In this document: one piece after another, positions 34,717-42,841 of the stretch | Layout: each line of letters starts with the position of its first letter | How positions within the stretch are numbered: position 1 is the stretch's first letter | Notes under the pieces: model-generated | Told to the model about the DNA's origin: nothing | Databases searched by the model: none | Seen by the model: only the letters and a program-made list of their open reading frames with translations | Assembly: GCA_949480205.1 (NCBI GenBank) | Contig: CASXXK010000005.1 | Span: forward strand, 1 to 50,637 | From: an uncultured Candidatus Saccharibacteria bacterium | GTDB lineage: Bacteria; Patescibacteriota; Saccharimonadia; Saccharimonadales; Saccharimonadaceae | Direction: 5' to 3' | DNA length: 50,637 bases | Translations under genes and position numbers: made by a program

Positions 34717-35700
34717 CTATTTTAGATATCCGTGCAATTTCTTAGTTTGCTTGTGCTTGCGCAGCTTAGACAGAGCCTTAGCCTCAATCTGACGAATTCG
34801 CTCACGCGTCACTGAGAATTCATTCCCTACCTCTTCCAAAGTATGTGGCCGACCGCCACCGATACCAAACCGCAACCGAATAATTTTCTGTTCTCGCTCA
34901 CTCAAAGTCGTGAGAATCTCAGCAATCTGTTCCTTCAAAATCTGATTAGCTGTGGCGTCTTCTGGCGAATCCCGCTCAGAGTCTTCCACAAAATCACCCA
35001 AAACCGACTCTTCATCATCACCATCACGCCCCACAGATGCATCCAAGGAAGCAATATCCTGCTTAATCCGCATCACATATTCAATCTTGTCGACATCCAT
35101 ACCCATAGCTTCGGCAATTTCTTCGTTGGTTGGCTCACGATTTAGCTCTTGCGTCAAGCGCCGCGTCGTCCGCAACACTTTATTAATCGTCTCAACCATG
35201 TGTACTGGGATACGAATCGTCCGCGCTTGGTCTGCAATTGCCCGCGTAATCGCCTGGCGAATCCACCACGTCGCGTAAGTCGAAAACTTAAAACCTTTAC
35301 CCGGATCAAACTTTTCTACGGCACGCAAAAGGCCAGTGTTCCCCTCTTGAATCAAATCCAAAAAGTCCAAACCACGTCCACCATACCTCTTGGCAATCGA
35401 AACCACCAAACGCATATTTGCCTCAGCCAATTTGTCTTTGGCCTTTTTATCGCCTTCCAAAGCGCGATTCGCCAAATCCAACTCTTCTTCCTGCGTCAAA
35501 AGTGGAATCTTGCCAATTTCGCGCAAATACATCCGCACTGAGTCATCAGCGAAGGCGTCAACATTATCCGCCGTAATTGCTAACTCTTCATCCGAAAAAT
35601 CATCCTCTGCAGCCAATTCATCCGCATCAGGATCCTGCAAAGACTCCCCCAAATCTAATGCAACATTTTTCTCATTTAAGATTTCTTCATTATCATCCAT
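34717..35700 (-). CDS. rpoD: Primary sigma factor RpoD (sigma-70)
   Basis: 327 aa, lacking most of region 1.1. Acidic N-terminus (1-50), region 1.2 ([19 protein letters not shown]), region 2 with [27 protein letters not shown] and the -10 reading [17 protein letters not shown]. Region 3 and region 4.2 helix-turn-helix [20 protein letters not shown] are complete. TGGAGTATAAT-type -10 lies 8 nt before the ATG, so the mRNA is nearly leaderless. dnaG normally precedes rpoD; here a small RNA and a broken toxin gene are wedged between them. Confidence 0.97.
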   Translation of the reverse strand: MDDNEEILNEKNVALDLGESLQDPDADELAAEDDFSDEELAITADNVDAFADDSVRMYLREIGKIPLLTQEEELDLANRALEGDKKAKDKLAEANMRLVVSIAKRYGGRGLDFLDLIQEGNTGLLRAVEKFDPGKGFKFSTYATWWIRQAITRAIADQARTIRIPVHMVETINKVLRTTRRLTQELNREPTNEEIAEAMGMDVDKIEYVMRIKQDIASLDASVGRDGDDEESVLGDFVEDSERDSPEDATANQILKEQIAEILTTLSEREQKIIRLRFGIGGGRPHTLEEVGNEFSVTRERIRQIEAKALSKLRKHKQTKKLHGYLK

Positions 35701-35771
35701 TACAACACATTATACTAAACTTCATCCAAAACTCAAGGCAAGAATTACAAAAAAGACATACCAAATTAATC

Positions 35772-35800
35772 TTGACGAACAAAACGATCTACGCTACAAT
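35772..35800 (+). promoter_or_regulatory. Promoter for a small RNA between rpoD and the MazF-like gene
   Basis: TTGACG, 17-bp spacer, TACAAT. No ORF follows; transcription would meet a hairpin-terminator after about 60 nt. Confidence 0.65.
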
Positions 35801-35806
35801 AAAAAC

Positions 35807-35866
35807 ATATTCGAGGAACTCTCGCGTTCCCCTAGTTATTATTAACTAGGGGCATATTTATTTATA
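35807..35866 (+). ncRNA. Candidate ~60-nt small RNA
   Basis: The predicted start near 35807 gives a short RNA with hairpin GGAAC-TCTCGC-GTTCC and a terminator stem CCCCTAGTTA-TTAT-TAACTAGGGG (35829-35852) followed by CATATTTATTTAT. It ends a few bases before the 3' end of the MazF-like gene on the other strand. Could regulate that gene if it reads through. No conserved family recognised. Confidence 0.45.
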
Positions 35867-35871
35867 GCCAT

Positions 35872-36286
35872 CTATTTATATAACTCTATAAATGCCTGCC
35901 TAATCTTGGCCATATCGTTTTCAGCGATGCGCCCCATTTTATCGTATAGCCTAAAAACACTAAAATTTCTAACTTGCGCTAATATAGCCGTTTCATGCCT
36001 CCCTTTAAATTCAAAACTAACATACCAACTACCGTTATGCTCTTTTGAAGTCAACGGAATCCCTACAAACCCAAACCGGCTCAATTTTCTAAAAATCAGT
36101 ATTGGCCTAGAAAAAGCCGCATTTTTACCATTAATCTCCACACCTATATTTTCGCCAATACCACACCAATAAATCTCCCCCTTCGCTAATTTGCGGTATC
36201 TTACCAAGGCAATGCAATGTACATTTGACTATATTCCATTCATCAAAATATTTCTCTAGACTATTTTTGAGTACAATTTTTCTCAT
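35872..36286 (-). pseudogene. Frameshifted MazF/PemK-like toxin gene
   Basis: The downstream frame (111 codons) encodes KGEIYWCGIGENIGVEING, FSRPILIFRKLSRFGFVGIPLTS, YVSFEFKGRHETAILAQVRNFS and LYDKMGRI, a MazF/PemK-type fold. It has no good start (TTG, no ribosome site). Another frame, starting ATG at 36286, gives MRKIVLKNSLEKYFDEWNIVKCTLHCLGKI then PQISEG, typical of the toxin N-terminus. The frames join at a G5 run (36177-36181): with four G the protein reads ISEGEIYWCG continuously. Hence a one-base insertion breaks the gene, or it is switched by slippage. No antitoxin is adjacent. Confidence 0.7.
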
Positions 36287-36354
36287 GAACCCAAGACTAG
36301 CACGAAATTAACAAAACTAACAAGCACAAGTACGATGGAAACACAAAATAAACC

Positions 36355-37971
36355 TTATTTTACCCGTCTGAGCGCCATAATTTTACGTTCAATATCGGCC
36401 TGTAGAGTTTCATTGCCTTCCTCACTTGCCTTTTCCCATTCTTGCGCTAATCGCTCCGCTTCAACCTTACTCTCCTCTGCTTTACGTCTAGCAAGCAACG
36501 CTTTTGCTTCTTTTTCAAGAGCTGGTTTATTCCAGGTTCCATATTCTTTCTCGAAAATCATCTCTAGCTCTCCTAATCGCACCTCATCATCTGGTATCTC
36601 TACGCCTTTCACCTCGGTGATACCACCGTAGACTGCAATCGCCTGCAAATTACACTGCAATTTGTCAATAATGTCCGATGCTGCCTCCAAATTAGCCTTT
36701 TTTAGCCGTTTAGAGGCGTTTTCAGCGACTTTATTCTCTACCAGGTCTGACACGCTGCAATCCAATTTTCGTGCCACCAGCTGCTCGTAATGCTTCTTTT
36801 CCACCTTATGAGTAACGTTTTTTAACAATTTCATCGCCAAATCAGCATATTCACGCTTCCCTGGACCCGAATTAAGATCTAGGTTCTCCTCGTACTTGTC
36901 CAAAAGCCAATCCACCGCGGGACAATAGTTTTTTACCGCCTCTTGCCACAACTTAGGGTCTTTCTGAATCAGCTCGTCTGGGTCTTTTGCTCCATGATAA
37001 TCCGAAATCACACTCAAGCTAATCCCCAAATCCCCTGCCAGCATAATTGCCCGCTCGGTGGCCTTGACCCCAGCAGCATCGCCATCATAAGCCAAACGCA
37101 CGTCATCCGTCAATCGCGAGAGCATTTTGAGATGGCTTTCCGTCATTGCTGTACCACTGGTGGCTACCGCTTCTTTTACTCCCGCTTGATGCGAAGAAAT
37201 CACATCCATGTTCCCCTCGACAATCACCACAAAACCATTCTGACGAATCGCTTCCTTCGCCTGTACTAGCCCAAACACAAACCGACTCTTGTTGAACAAC
37301 AAAGTTTCGGGGGTGTTCAAATATTTTGGCTCCCCTTTACCCAAAATTCGCGCCGTGTAGCCAATCACTCCCGCCGAATCAATAAATGGTACCATCATTC
37401 TGCCTCGGAATAGATCACCTTTGTATTGGTTTAATACTCCAGCAGCCTCCATCTCGGCCATCTTATAGCCTTTTTTGGTCAAAAACTGCACCAAAGCCTT
37501 ACCCTGGTTAGGCGAATAGCCAATCCGGAACTCCTTTACTGTCGACTTGTTCAGATTACGCTTATTAAACACATAGTCGCAAACTTTCGCATTTTTCGTC
37601 AAACAGAACTGATAATACCGACAGGATAATTCCAAAATTTCTTTCATGCGTCGCTTACGCTCAGCTACTGCCTTATCACCACCACTATAGCGTTGCAATT
37701 CCACCCCTGCTTGCGCAGCTAACTTCTCCAGCGCCTCGCGAAAAGAAATCCCTTCCACCTCCATGACGAAACTAAAAATATCACCACCTTTATTTGCCGA
37801 AAAATCATGCCAAATCCCCTTTTCTGGCGACACCATAAATGAGGGCGTCTTATCTACGCCCCAAGGCGAACGCCCCTTGAGGTTACGTCCTGCCCGCTTC
37901 AGCTCAATATACTGACCCACCACGTCCTCTACTGGCAGCCGCGCTCGAATTTCTTCTTTCGCGTCATCCAT
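36355..37971 (-). CDS. dnaG: DNA primase with zinc site lost
   Basis: 538 aa from ATG 37971 (MDDAKEEIRARLPVEDVVGQYIELKRAG). The N-terminal zinc-binding region keeps its fold signature (KTPSFMVSPEKG, GGDIFSFVM), but all four ligands are replaced: Ser and Gly for the C-x2-H, Asp and Ala for the C-x2-C. The TOPRIM core (FVVIVEGNMDVIS, LAYDGDAAGVKA, DPDELI) is intact. The C-terminal helicase-binding part is shorter than usual. TATACT lies 6 nt before the ATG, so the transcript is leaderless, and the promoter region of 39 bp is shared with the divergent membrane protein gene. Confidence 0.95.
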   Translation of the reverse strand: MDDAKEEIRARLPVEDVVGQYIELKRAGRNLKGRSPWGVDKTPSFMVSPEKGIWHDFSANKGGDIFSFVMEVEGISFREALEKLAAQAGVELQRYSGGDKAVAERKRRMKEILELSCRYYQFCLTKNAKVCDYVFNKRNLNKSTVKEFRIGYSPNQGKALVQFLTKKGYKMAEMEAAGVLNQYKGDLFRGRMMVPFIDSAGVIGYTARILGKGEPKYLNTPETLLFNKSRFVFGLVQAKEAIRQNGFVVIVEGNMDVISSHQAGVKEAVATSGTAMTESHLKMLSRLTDDVRLAYDGDAAGVKATERAIMLAGDLGISLSVISDYHGAKDPDELIQKDPKLWQEAVKNYCPAVDWLLDKYEENLDLNSGPGKREYADLAMKLLKNVTHKVEKKHYEQLVARKLDCSVSDLVENKVAENASKRLKKANLEAASDIIDKLQCNLQAIAVYGGITEVKGVEIPDDEVRLGELEMIFEKEYGTWNKPALEKEAKALLARRKAEESKVEAERLAQEWEKASEEGNETLQADIERKIMALRRVK

Positions 37972-38010
37972 AACCTTAGTATAGCACAATTTATATGCTA
38001 TAATGTCCTT

Positions 38011-38628
38011 ATGGATAATCTCGAGTATCTCAATCAAATTTCTCAATCCAATCGCCCAGTCAAGCGTAGTTTAAAGTCGTCCGACCGCAAAACTAACCTT
38101 ATTATCAAGTTTAGTATCGCAGGCGTCGTGCTGTTTTTCTTGATGATGGCTTTTGGTGCCATGGTTGGCAATCTCAATACCAAATCCGATGACCTTGCCA
38201 AACAAATCTATACTCGCACCGTCAATCTTAATTCTTCTCTTAACACTTACAATCGTGACCTCAAATCCTCTCGACTCCGCGCCATCGGCGTTTCGCTCTC
38301 GGCCATTCTCACCAACGCCTCTAATCAGCTCTCAAATTATCTCACCGCCAACAGCAAAGACAAAAACATCGCCCTTGATGAAAAAACTACCGCTTCTGAG
38401 GCCGCCATCATTGAAGAACTAAACACTTCACTTACCAATGCTAAACTCAACGGTGTACTCGACCGCTATTACGACAACCAAATCGGGCTACAAGTATCGC
38501 TGTTGCTCTCTCAAACTTCAGAGCTTCTGGCTCGCACCAAAGACGCCGAGCTTATCACGATTGTTACCAATCTCCACACTAGTCTCGAAACCATCCACCA
38601 AAACCTAGTGAACTATTCTAGCAACTAG
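38011..38628 (+). CDS. Single-pass membrane protein with extracellular helical domain, unknown
   Basis: 205 aa. Cytoplasmic basic start (1-28), one membrane helix (about 30-53, LIIKFSIAGVVLFFLMMAFGAMVG), then about 150 residues rich in Asn, Ser, Thr and Leu with heptad-like periodicity. No enzyme motif. The TGCTATAAT box ends 6 nt before the ATG (leaderless). It is divergent from dnaG and convergent with mscL, whose stop is 1 bp away. Perhaps an envelope or cell-division accessory protein; that is a guess. Confidence 0.7.
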   Translation: MDNLEYLNQISQSNRPVKRSLKSSDRKTNLIIKFSIAGVVLFFLMMAFGAMVGNLNTKSDDLAKQIYTRTVNLNSSLNTYNRDLKSSRLRAIGVSLSAILTNASNQLSNYLTANSKDKNIALDEKTTASEAAIIEELNTSLTNAKLNGVLDRYYDNQIGLQVSLLLSQTSELLARTKDAELITIVTNLHTSLETIHQNLVNYSSN

Positions 38629-38629
38629 G

Positions 38630-39091
38630 CTATTTTGACTTTTCTTTAGCCTCGGCCTTAGCATCGGCATCAGCCTTGATTTTCTCTGCCCGCTCGGTAT
38701 CAGCATTCATGCGATTCAAAAACTTCACAATCACAAACACCACAAAGGCAATAATCAAAAAGTTCACGACATTTTGAATAAAATTACCGTAGGCAATGTG
38801 TGCCACCGTATCGGCCCCAAAAATATTCGGAATATCAATCGCCAACGAAGAAAAATCCGCCCCACCCGCCAACAAACTCGTGATAGGCATAATAATATCA
38901 TCTACTAATGACTTTACAATCGCCGTAAACGCTCCACCGACCGCCACACCAATCGCCAAGTCCACAACGCTACCACGGTTAATAAACTCCTTGAATTCCT
39001 TGATAAAAGCACTATTAGTTACTTTTCGCGCCATCTTGCTTAGTGGTGGAAGTGTTGCTTGCTCTTTAATTTCTGGCTTCTGGTCTGCCAT
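38630..39091 (-). CDS. mscL: Large-conductance mechanosensitive channel
   Basis: 153 aa from the ATG at 39091, which has AAAGGA upstream; the open frame extends further without a ribosome site. KEFKEFINRGSVVDLAIGVAVGGAFTAIVKSLVDDIIMPI is the MscL first helix and FIQNVVNFLIIAFVVFVIVK the second. An extra Lys-rich cytoplasmic start (about 35 residues) and a basic helical end are present. Releases solutes upon hypo-osmotic shock. Overlaps the upstream DUF998-like gene by 26 bp. Confidence 0.93.
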   Translation of the reverse strand: MADQKPEIKEQATLPPLSKMARKVTNSAFIKEFKEFINRGSVVDLAIGVAVGGAFTAIVKSLVDDIIMPITSLLAGGADFSSLAIDIPNIFGADTVAHIAYGNFIQNVVNFLIIAFVVFVIVKFLNRMNADTERAEKIKADADAKAEAKEKSK

Positions 39092-39710
39092 GACTAATCC
39101 TTTCTTGGTTTGTTTTATTCCCTTGCAATCGCCAGCATAATACCATAAAGCCCAGAATGTAGGCACTTTCAAATACCAACAGTGTTCGGAAAAACCAATC
39201 CCATTCCATCAAATACGCTACCACACAAATCACCCCATAAACTACAAACACCGCACAAAAGCAACGCGTTTTCGCGTGTACTTTCCCGCTCAACTGCCAA
39301 ACAAAAGCCATTAGCAACATGCAAGCAAACATTAACCTTGAGCAAATTTGATGAATCTGGCTCGGAGCGCTTGAGCCATAATTCGCCCCCGGAAGGTCAA
39401 AGTAACCAATCGGGCAAGCTGACAGCCCCAATAATGCCATCGCTGTCACCACAATTACTACATAAAACCACCGTGACATCTGCCAAGTCTCACTTACGGC
39501 ATACAAATATTTACCAAATAACGCCGCCACGCCGATGTTGCCAAGCGCAAACAGCACTGCACTCCAAGTCTCCAAACCCACATATCGGCTAATCGAATAC
39601 CCCCAGTGCCAACCATACCTCAAACTATTCAAGGTCACCGCCAGCAAAGAAGTGAACAAAAAAATTCCAATCGCCATCAACATCCATTTTCTTTGAGTTT
39701 TGGTAATCAT
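39066..39710 (-). CDS. Six-helix membrane protein, DUF998-like
   Basis: 214 aa with six predicted membrane segments (about 12-30, 48-66, 80-98, 122-142, 150-168, 172-192). ALLGLSACPIGYF and the IHQICSRLMFA segment resemble the DUF998 family, functions unknown. Starts at the end of the orn-linked gene set (6 bp after the YjbR-like stop) and overlaps mscL by 26 bp, so it is part of that operon. Confidence 0.6.
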   Translation of the reverse strand: MITKTQRKWMLMAIGIFLFTSLLAVTLNSLRYGWHWGYSISRYVGLETWSAVLFALGNIGVAALFGKYLYAVSETWQMSRWFYVVIVVTAMALLGLSACPIGYFDLPGANYGSSAPSQIHQICSRLMFACMLLMAFVWQLSGKVHAKTRCFCAVFVVYGVICVVAYLMEWDWFFRTLLVFESAYILGFMVLCWRLQGNKTNQERISHGRPEARN

Positions 39711-39715
39711 TTTTA

Positions 39716-40030
39716 CTACTCCGCTAAGTCTTTCGTCAAATTATAACTCAAACGCACCAAATCTTGCAATTCGCTCGCCTCTAACTGCCCACTCGGGACA
39801 ATCTCTATCCCACCCCGACCAAAATAACGACTATCCATCACGCTCTCATACTTTTCCCGCAAAACTTTACTCAACTTACCGTCGCATCGCACCTCAATCG
39901 TCTTGGGACGCACCACCAAAAACACTTTTCCGTTTGGCGCCAGATATAATTGGTCCGTTTCGTTATCATTCACTACGCGGTTTTGCTCAGAATATTCCCC
40001 AATTCCACTAATTTTGGCTAAATCGATCAT
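39716..40030 (-). CDS. MmcQ/YjbR-like small protein
   Basis: 104 aa from ATG 40030, chosen because it overlaps the orn stop (ATGA). LYLAPNGKVFLVVRPKTIEVRC, LREKYESVMDSRYFGRGGIEIVP and ELQDLVRLSYNLT match the pattern of the MmcQ/YjbR fold (CyaY-like, DNA-binding proposed). Function in bacteria is not settled. Co-translated with orn. Confidence 0.6.
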   Translation of the reverse strand: MIDLAKISGIGEYSEQNRVVNDNETDQLYLAPNGKVFLVVRPKTIEVRCDGKLSKVLREKYESVMDSRYFGRGGIEIVPSGQLEASELQDLVRLSYNLTKDLAE

Positions 40031-40566
40031 TGGTTTATCCCCTTCATAAAACTTAGATACCACTTTAATTCCTCAATCGACCCCTGAATATCGTCTAAGG
40101 CTCGATGCGCCTCGCGCTTGATGAATTTCTTCCCCTTTGCCCCCTCAAAATACACTTTCCAGGCGCTCACATCCAACATACGATAGTGCAATCGCTTTGC
40201 TACCTCTGGCCATTCCCTGTCAATGAATTTACGATCTTGATGGATCGAATTTCCAGCCAAGATAATCTCTTGTCCAAAATACTGATCTATAAACGCCAGT
40301 AATTGTCGTTCTACCTCTAATGCACTTTTGCCAGTTGCATTCTGTACAATCAAAGCGTTGCGACTTTCAGAATTCTTTTCCCAGAATTCCCCCACCATCC
40401 GCTCTTCCATTAAGCTATCTGGCGCCCTTACCACAGCCGTCATTTCCGCAATCGGCTCTAAATCCCAACCTGTGGCAATCGCAGCTAACTCCAGAATTCG
40501 GTCCTTCTCTGGGTCCAAACCCGTCATCTCAAGATCAATCCATAGTAATTTGGCTCGCTTCATCAC
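40027..40566 (-). CDS. orn: Oligoribonuclease (DEDDh)
   Basis: 179 aa. Removes 2-5-nt RNA and pGpG remnants. DEDDh residues: Asp11 and Glu13 in WIDLEMTGLD, Asp in SIHQDRKFID, and the His-Asp pair in REAHRALDDIQGSIEEL. Start ATG overlaps the argS stop; an internal ATG one codon later is an alternative. The genes argS-orn-yjbR-like-DUF998-mscL run in one direction with overlaps, suggesting one long transcript. Confidence 0.94.
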   Translation of the reverse strand: MMKRAKLLWIDLEMTGLDPEKDRILELAAIATGWDLEPIAEMTAVVRAPDSLMEERMVGEFWEKNSESRNALIVQNATGKSALEVERQLLAFIDQYFGQEIILAGNSIHQDRKFIDREWPEVAKRLHYRMLDVSAWKVYFEGAKGKKFIKREAHRALDDIQGSIEELKWYLSFMKGINQ

Positions 40567-42305
40567 ATTTCCTCCGGAATCTCAATGCCCAACAAGCCCA
40601 ATCCATGCGTCATCACGTTTAGGTAAGCTTGTACTACCAACTTCCGCTTATCTTCCTCTGCGCTACCCGCTACTGGCACATACTCATAGAATCGTGAAAA
40701 CTCCTGCGCTAGCTCGTATAAATAATTACACACTTTATATGGAGCTTTTTCTTGCACCGCGCCCCTGATAACTTCGTCATATTGAACAATTTTTTTATTC
40801 AATTTACGAATACTTTCCTCTGCAATTGCGTCATCCTCGTTTTGAACAAATTTTTTATTCACCACACCAGATGCGGTTTTTTGTAGGATTTTCTTGGCTC
40901 GAACCGCCGAATATAACAGATATACCCCAGAATTTCCACTAGTGGATACTGATTCCTTGGGGTCGAATACGATATCACCACCCATGCGGTATTTAAGGAA
41001 AGCATATTTAATAGCTGCTAATGTAAGTAATCTAGCAGAACCATCACTTGGCTGAGATTCGGCCAATTCCTGCTCCACTAGATTAATTACATCCACCGCT
41101 TTCAGGAAATTTCCCTTTCTGGAGCTCATTTTGACGTTCCCAGGAAGTTTTACCATGCCATGCGTCAAATGCTGCGTTCGATCCACTAATTCTGGCGCAT
41201 ATTCATGTACGCTCGCCAACACCACCTTCATGTAGTCACTCTGCTCGTTCCCTGTAATCACCACTGATTCATCAAAATGCCAATCATCCCACTTAGTAAA
41301 AATCAGTCCTACATCCTTCGCTTCGTAAGTCGGCACCCCCTCACGATTAATAAACACTCGCGTATGCAGACCAACCTTCTCTCCCCGATAGACAATTGCG
41401 CCATCACTCTCATCATAAGTTGTGCCGACATGCGCCTTCACCTCTGCAAGTCCACGCCCCGCCACCGTTGATTCGGGATAATACTTATCAAATTTCAAAC
41501 CAATCGTAGCATAGAAATCTGCAAAATACTGATAGCTCAGCTCCCGACCTTGCCAATACAACGCCGCAATCTGCGCCATCTTTGCAGTCGAAAAGTCATA
41601 ATCCTCAGCTAGCTTTTCCAATTCTAACCGTTCCAACGACCGGTCTTGTCCTAACTCTGCCAAAGCATAAATCGCTTTGTTAAGACGCACAATCTCATCT
41701 TTTGCCGCTTCGTCATCTTCGTAGCTTTGCGTCCCCTCCACATAACATTGCCCAATTTTCTCAATTGTTATATCATCAGGTGAATAATTCTTTTGCAGTA
41801 ATGCCCAAATAGTCTTACCTACATGTAAGCCTACATCGCCACCAAAATTCGCCCGTACCACCTTGGCACCTGCCAACTCTAAGAGACGAGAAATCGAATC
41901 TCCCACTATTGATGTATATAAATGCCCCACATGCAAAACCTTAAACGGATTTGGATCGGAAAATTCCGTCACTACAGTTTTGTTACAATATTCATCTGGT
42001 GATATAATTTCGTTTTGTGCATAAGCGGCGATTTTTTGTTCAAAATAGTCATTTTTCAACGAAAAGTTCAAAAAGCCTGGAGCTGCTACCGCCACGACAT
42101 AGCCTGACTCCAACTTCTCCAATTCGGCCTTAATCTCTTCAGCAATCATCATTGGTGCTTTGTGGGCTATCTTTGCCAGGCGCATAGCAATATTGCTGGC
42201 ATAATCCGCTCCAGTCGCCTCTGGTGCCACTGTTAATTCCGCCGTCACCTCTGCATCAAAAAGTCGCCCAATTATCTGTTCAAGTTGCCGCTGAATTTCT
42301 TCCAT
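40563..42305 (-). CDS. argS: Arginine-tRNA ligase
   Basis: 580 aa, from the ATG at 42305 (MEEIQRQLEQIIGRLF). The N-terminal additional domain is followed by the class I core with HIGH-like HVGH (about 127) and MSSRKGN (about 397, KMSKS variant), and a C-terminal anticodon-binding helical domain ending LGLLGIEIPEEM. TGCTATAAT ends 7 nt upstream, so the mRNA is leaderless. The open frame continues 80 codons further upstream through cassette 6 without a stop; I take that as a coincidence of the repeat frame, though an in-frame fusion is possible. Two local repeats of NKK(I/F)VQ coding sequence lie near 40790-40870. Confidence 0.95.
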   Translation of the reverse strand: MEEIQRQLEQIIGRLFDAEVTAELTVAPEATGADYASNIAMRLAKIAHKAPMMIAEEIKAELEKLESGYVVAVAAPGFLNFSLKNDYFEQKIAAYAQNEIISPDEYCNKTVVTEFSDPNPFKVLHVGHLYTSIVGDSISRLLELAGAKVVRANFGGDVGLHVGKTIWALLQKNYSPDDITIEKIGQCYVEGTQSYEDDEAAKDEIVRLNKAIYALAELGQDRSLERLELEKLAEDYDFSTAKMAQIAALYWQGRELSYQYFADFYATIGLKFDKYYPESTVAGRGLAEVKAHVGTTYDESDGAIVYRGEKVGLHTRVFINREGVPTYEAKDVGLIFTKWDDWHFDESVVITGNEQSDYMKVVLASVHEYAPELVDRTQHLTHGMVKLPGNVKMSSRKGNFLKAVDVINLVEQELAESQPSDGSARLLTLAAIKYAFLKYRMGGDIVFDPKESVSTSGNSGVYLLYSAVRAKKILQKTASGVVNKKFVQNEDDAIAEESIRKLNKKIVQYDEVIRGAVQEKAPYKVCNYLYELAQEFSRFYEYVPVAGSAEEDKRKLVVQAYLNVMTHGLGLLGIEIPEEM

Positions 42306-42329
42306 ATCTATTATTATAGCACATCTCCA

Positions 42330-42547
42330 CATGTCTAATACAGTACTAAGGCAGCGGAGGGGGAAAGCGTACCAACGATTGGCCGAGGTATAGGACGAGT
42401 TAAGTTCGTTGGCAAAAGTGTAAAGATTATCTACACCATAAGGACTGGTGGCAGAATTTGTTCGTGATGACCACCAGTTACCAAATATACCAGCATGCCG
42501 GAATGTCCCAGTCGTAACAGATATATTAACAACCCCGCTGCGCACGA
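42330..42547 (-). repeat. Variable-domain cassette 6
   Basis: Encodes VRSGVVNISVTTGTF, GNWWSSRTNSATSPY and RWYAFPLRCLSTVLDM. The right arm is followed by TGG rather than TAG, so its frame is open into argS. Its left arm (CCCGCTGCGCACGA, 42534-42547) pairs with that of cassette 7 as a 14-bp inverted repeat with a 12-bp loop. The right end lies 8 bp from the argS promoter box. Confidence 0.85.
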
Positions 42548-42559
42548 GGCTAGATTACT

Positions 42560-42775
42560 TCGTGCGCAGCGGGTGGATTGCTATTACTAATACTACCGGC
42601 ACTTCTCGAGGTACTGGCAGTGAGGGGCAATGGTGGTCATCACGCACGTCTCCAACTTTGTCAACATTGTCCTACTGGTTTGAGTTTAATGCTACCGCAT
42701 CACGTCCGTCACTTGGCCCCTACGAGCGCTACTATGGCCTCCCCCTCCGCTGCCTTAGTACTGTATTAGACATGT
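42560..42775 (+). repeat. Variable-domain cassette 7
   Basis: Encodes VRSGWIAITNTTGTS, GQWWSSRTSPTLSTLSYWFEF and RYYGLPLRCLSTVLDM, then TAG. Shares the WWSSRT string with cassette 6 and GSEG with cassette 3. Its right end lies 29 bp before the TGCTATAAT of the surface protein gene. No ribosome site of its own. Confidence 0.85.
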
Positions 42776-42841
42776 AGATTTTTGCGCAAACTTTCACAAT
42801 CGTGCTATAATAAGAATAATCATTTTATTAAGGTCATAAAA

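Noticed and set aside
36943-37269. 108-codon plus-strand ORF opposite dnaG
   Set aside because: Shadow of a conserved gene, without start signals.
40785-40870. Two similar AT-rich strings in argS encoding NKK(I/F)VQ
   Set aside because: Probably a local duplication or Lys/Asn codon bias; it does not match the comM motif and occurs only twice.
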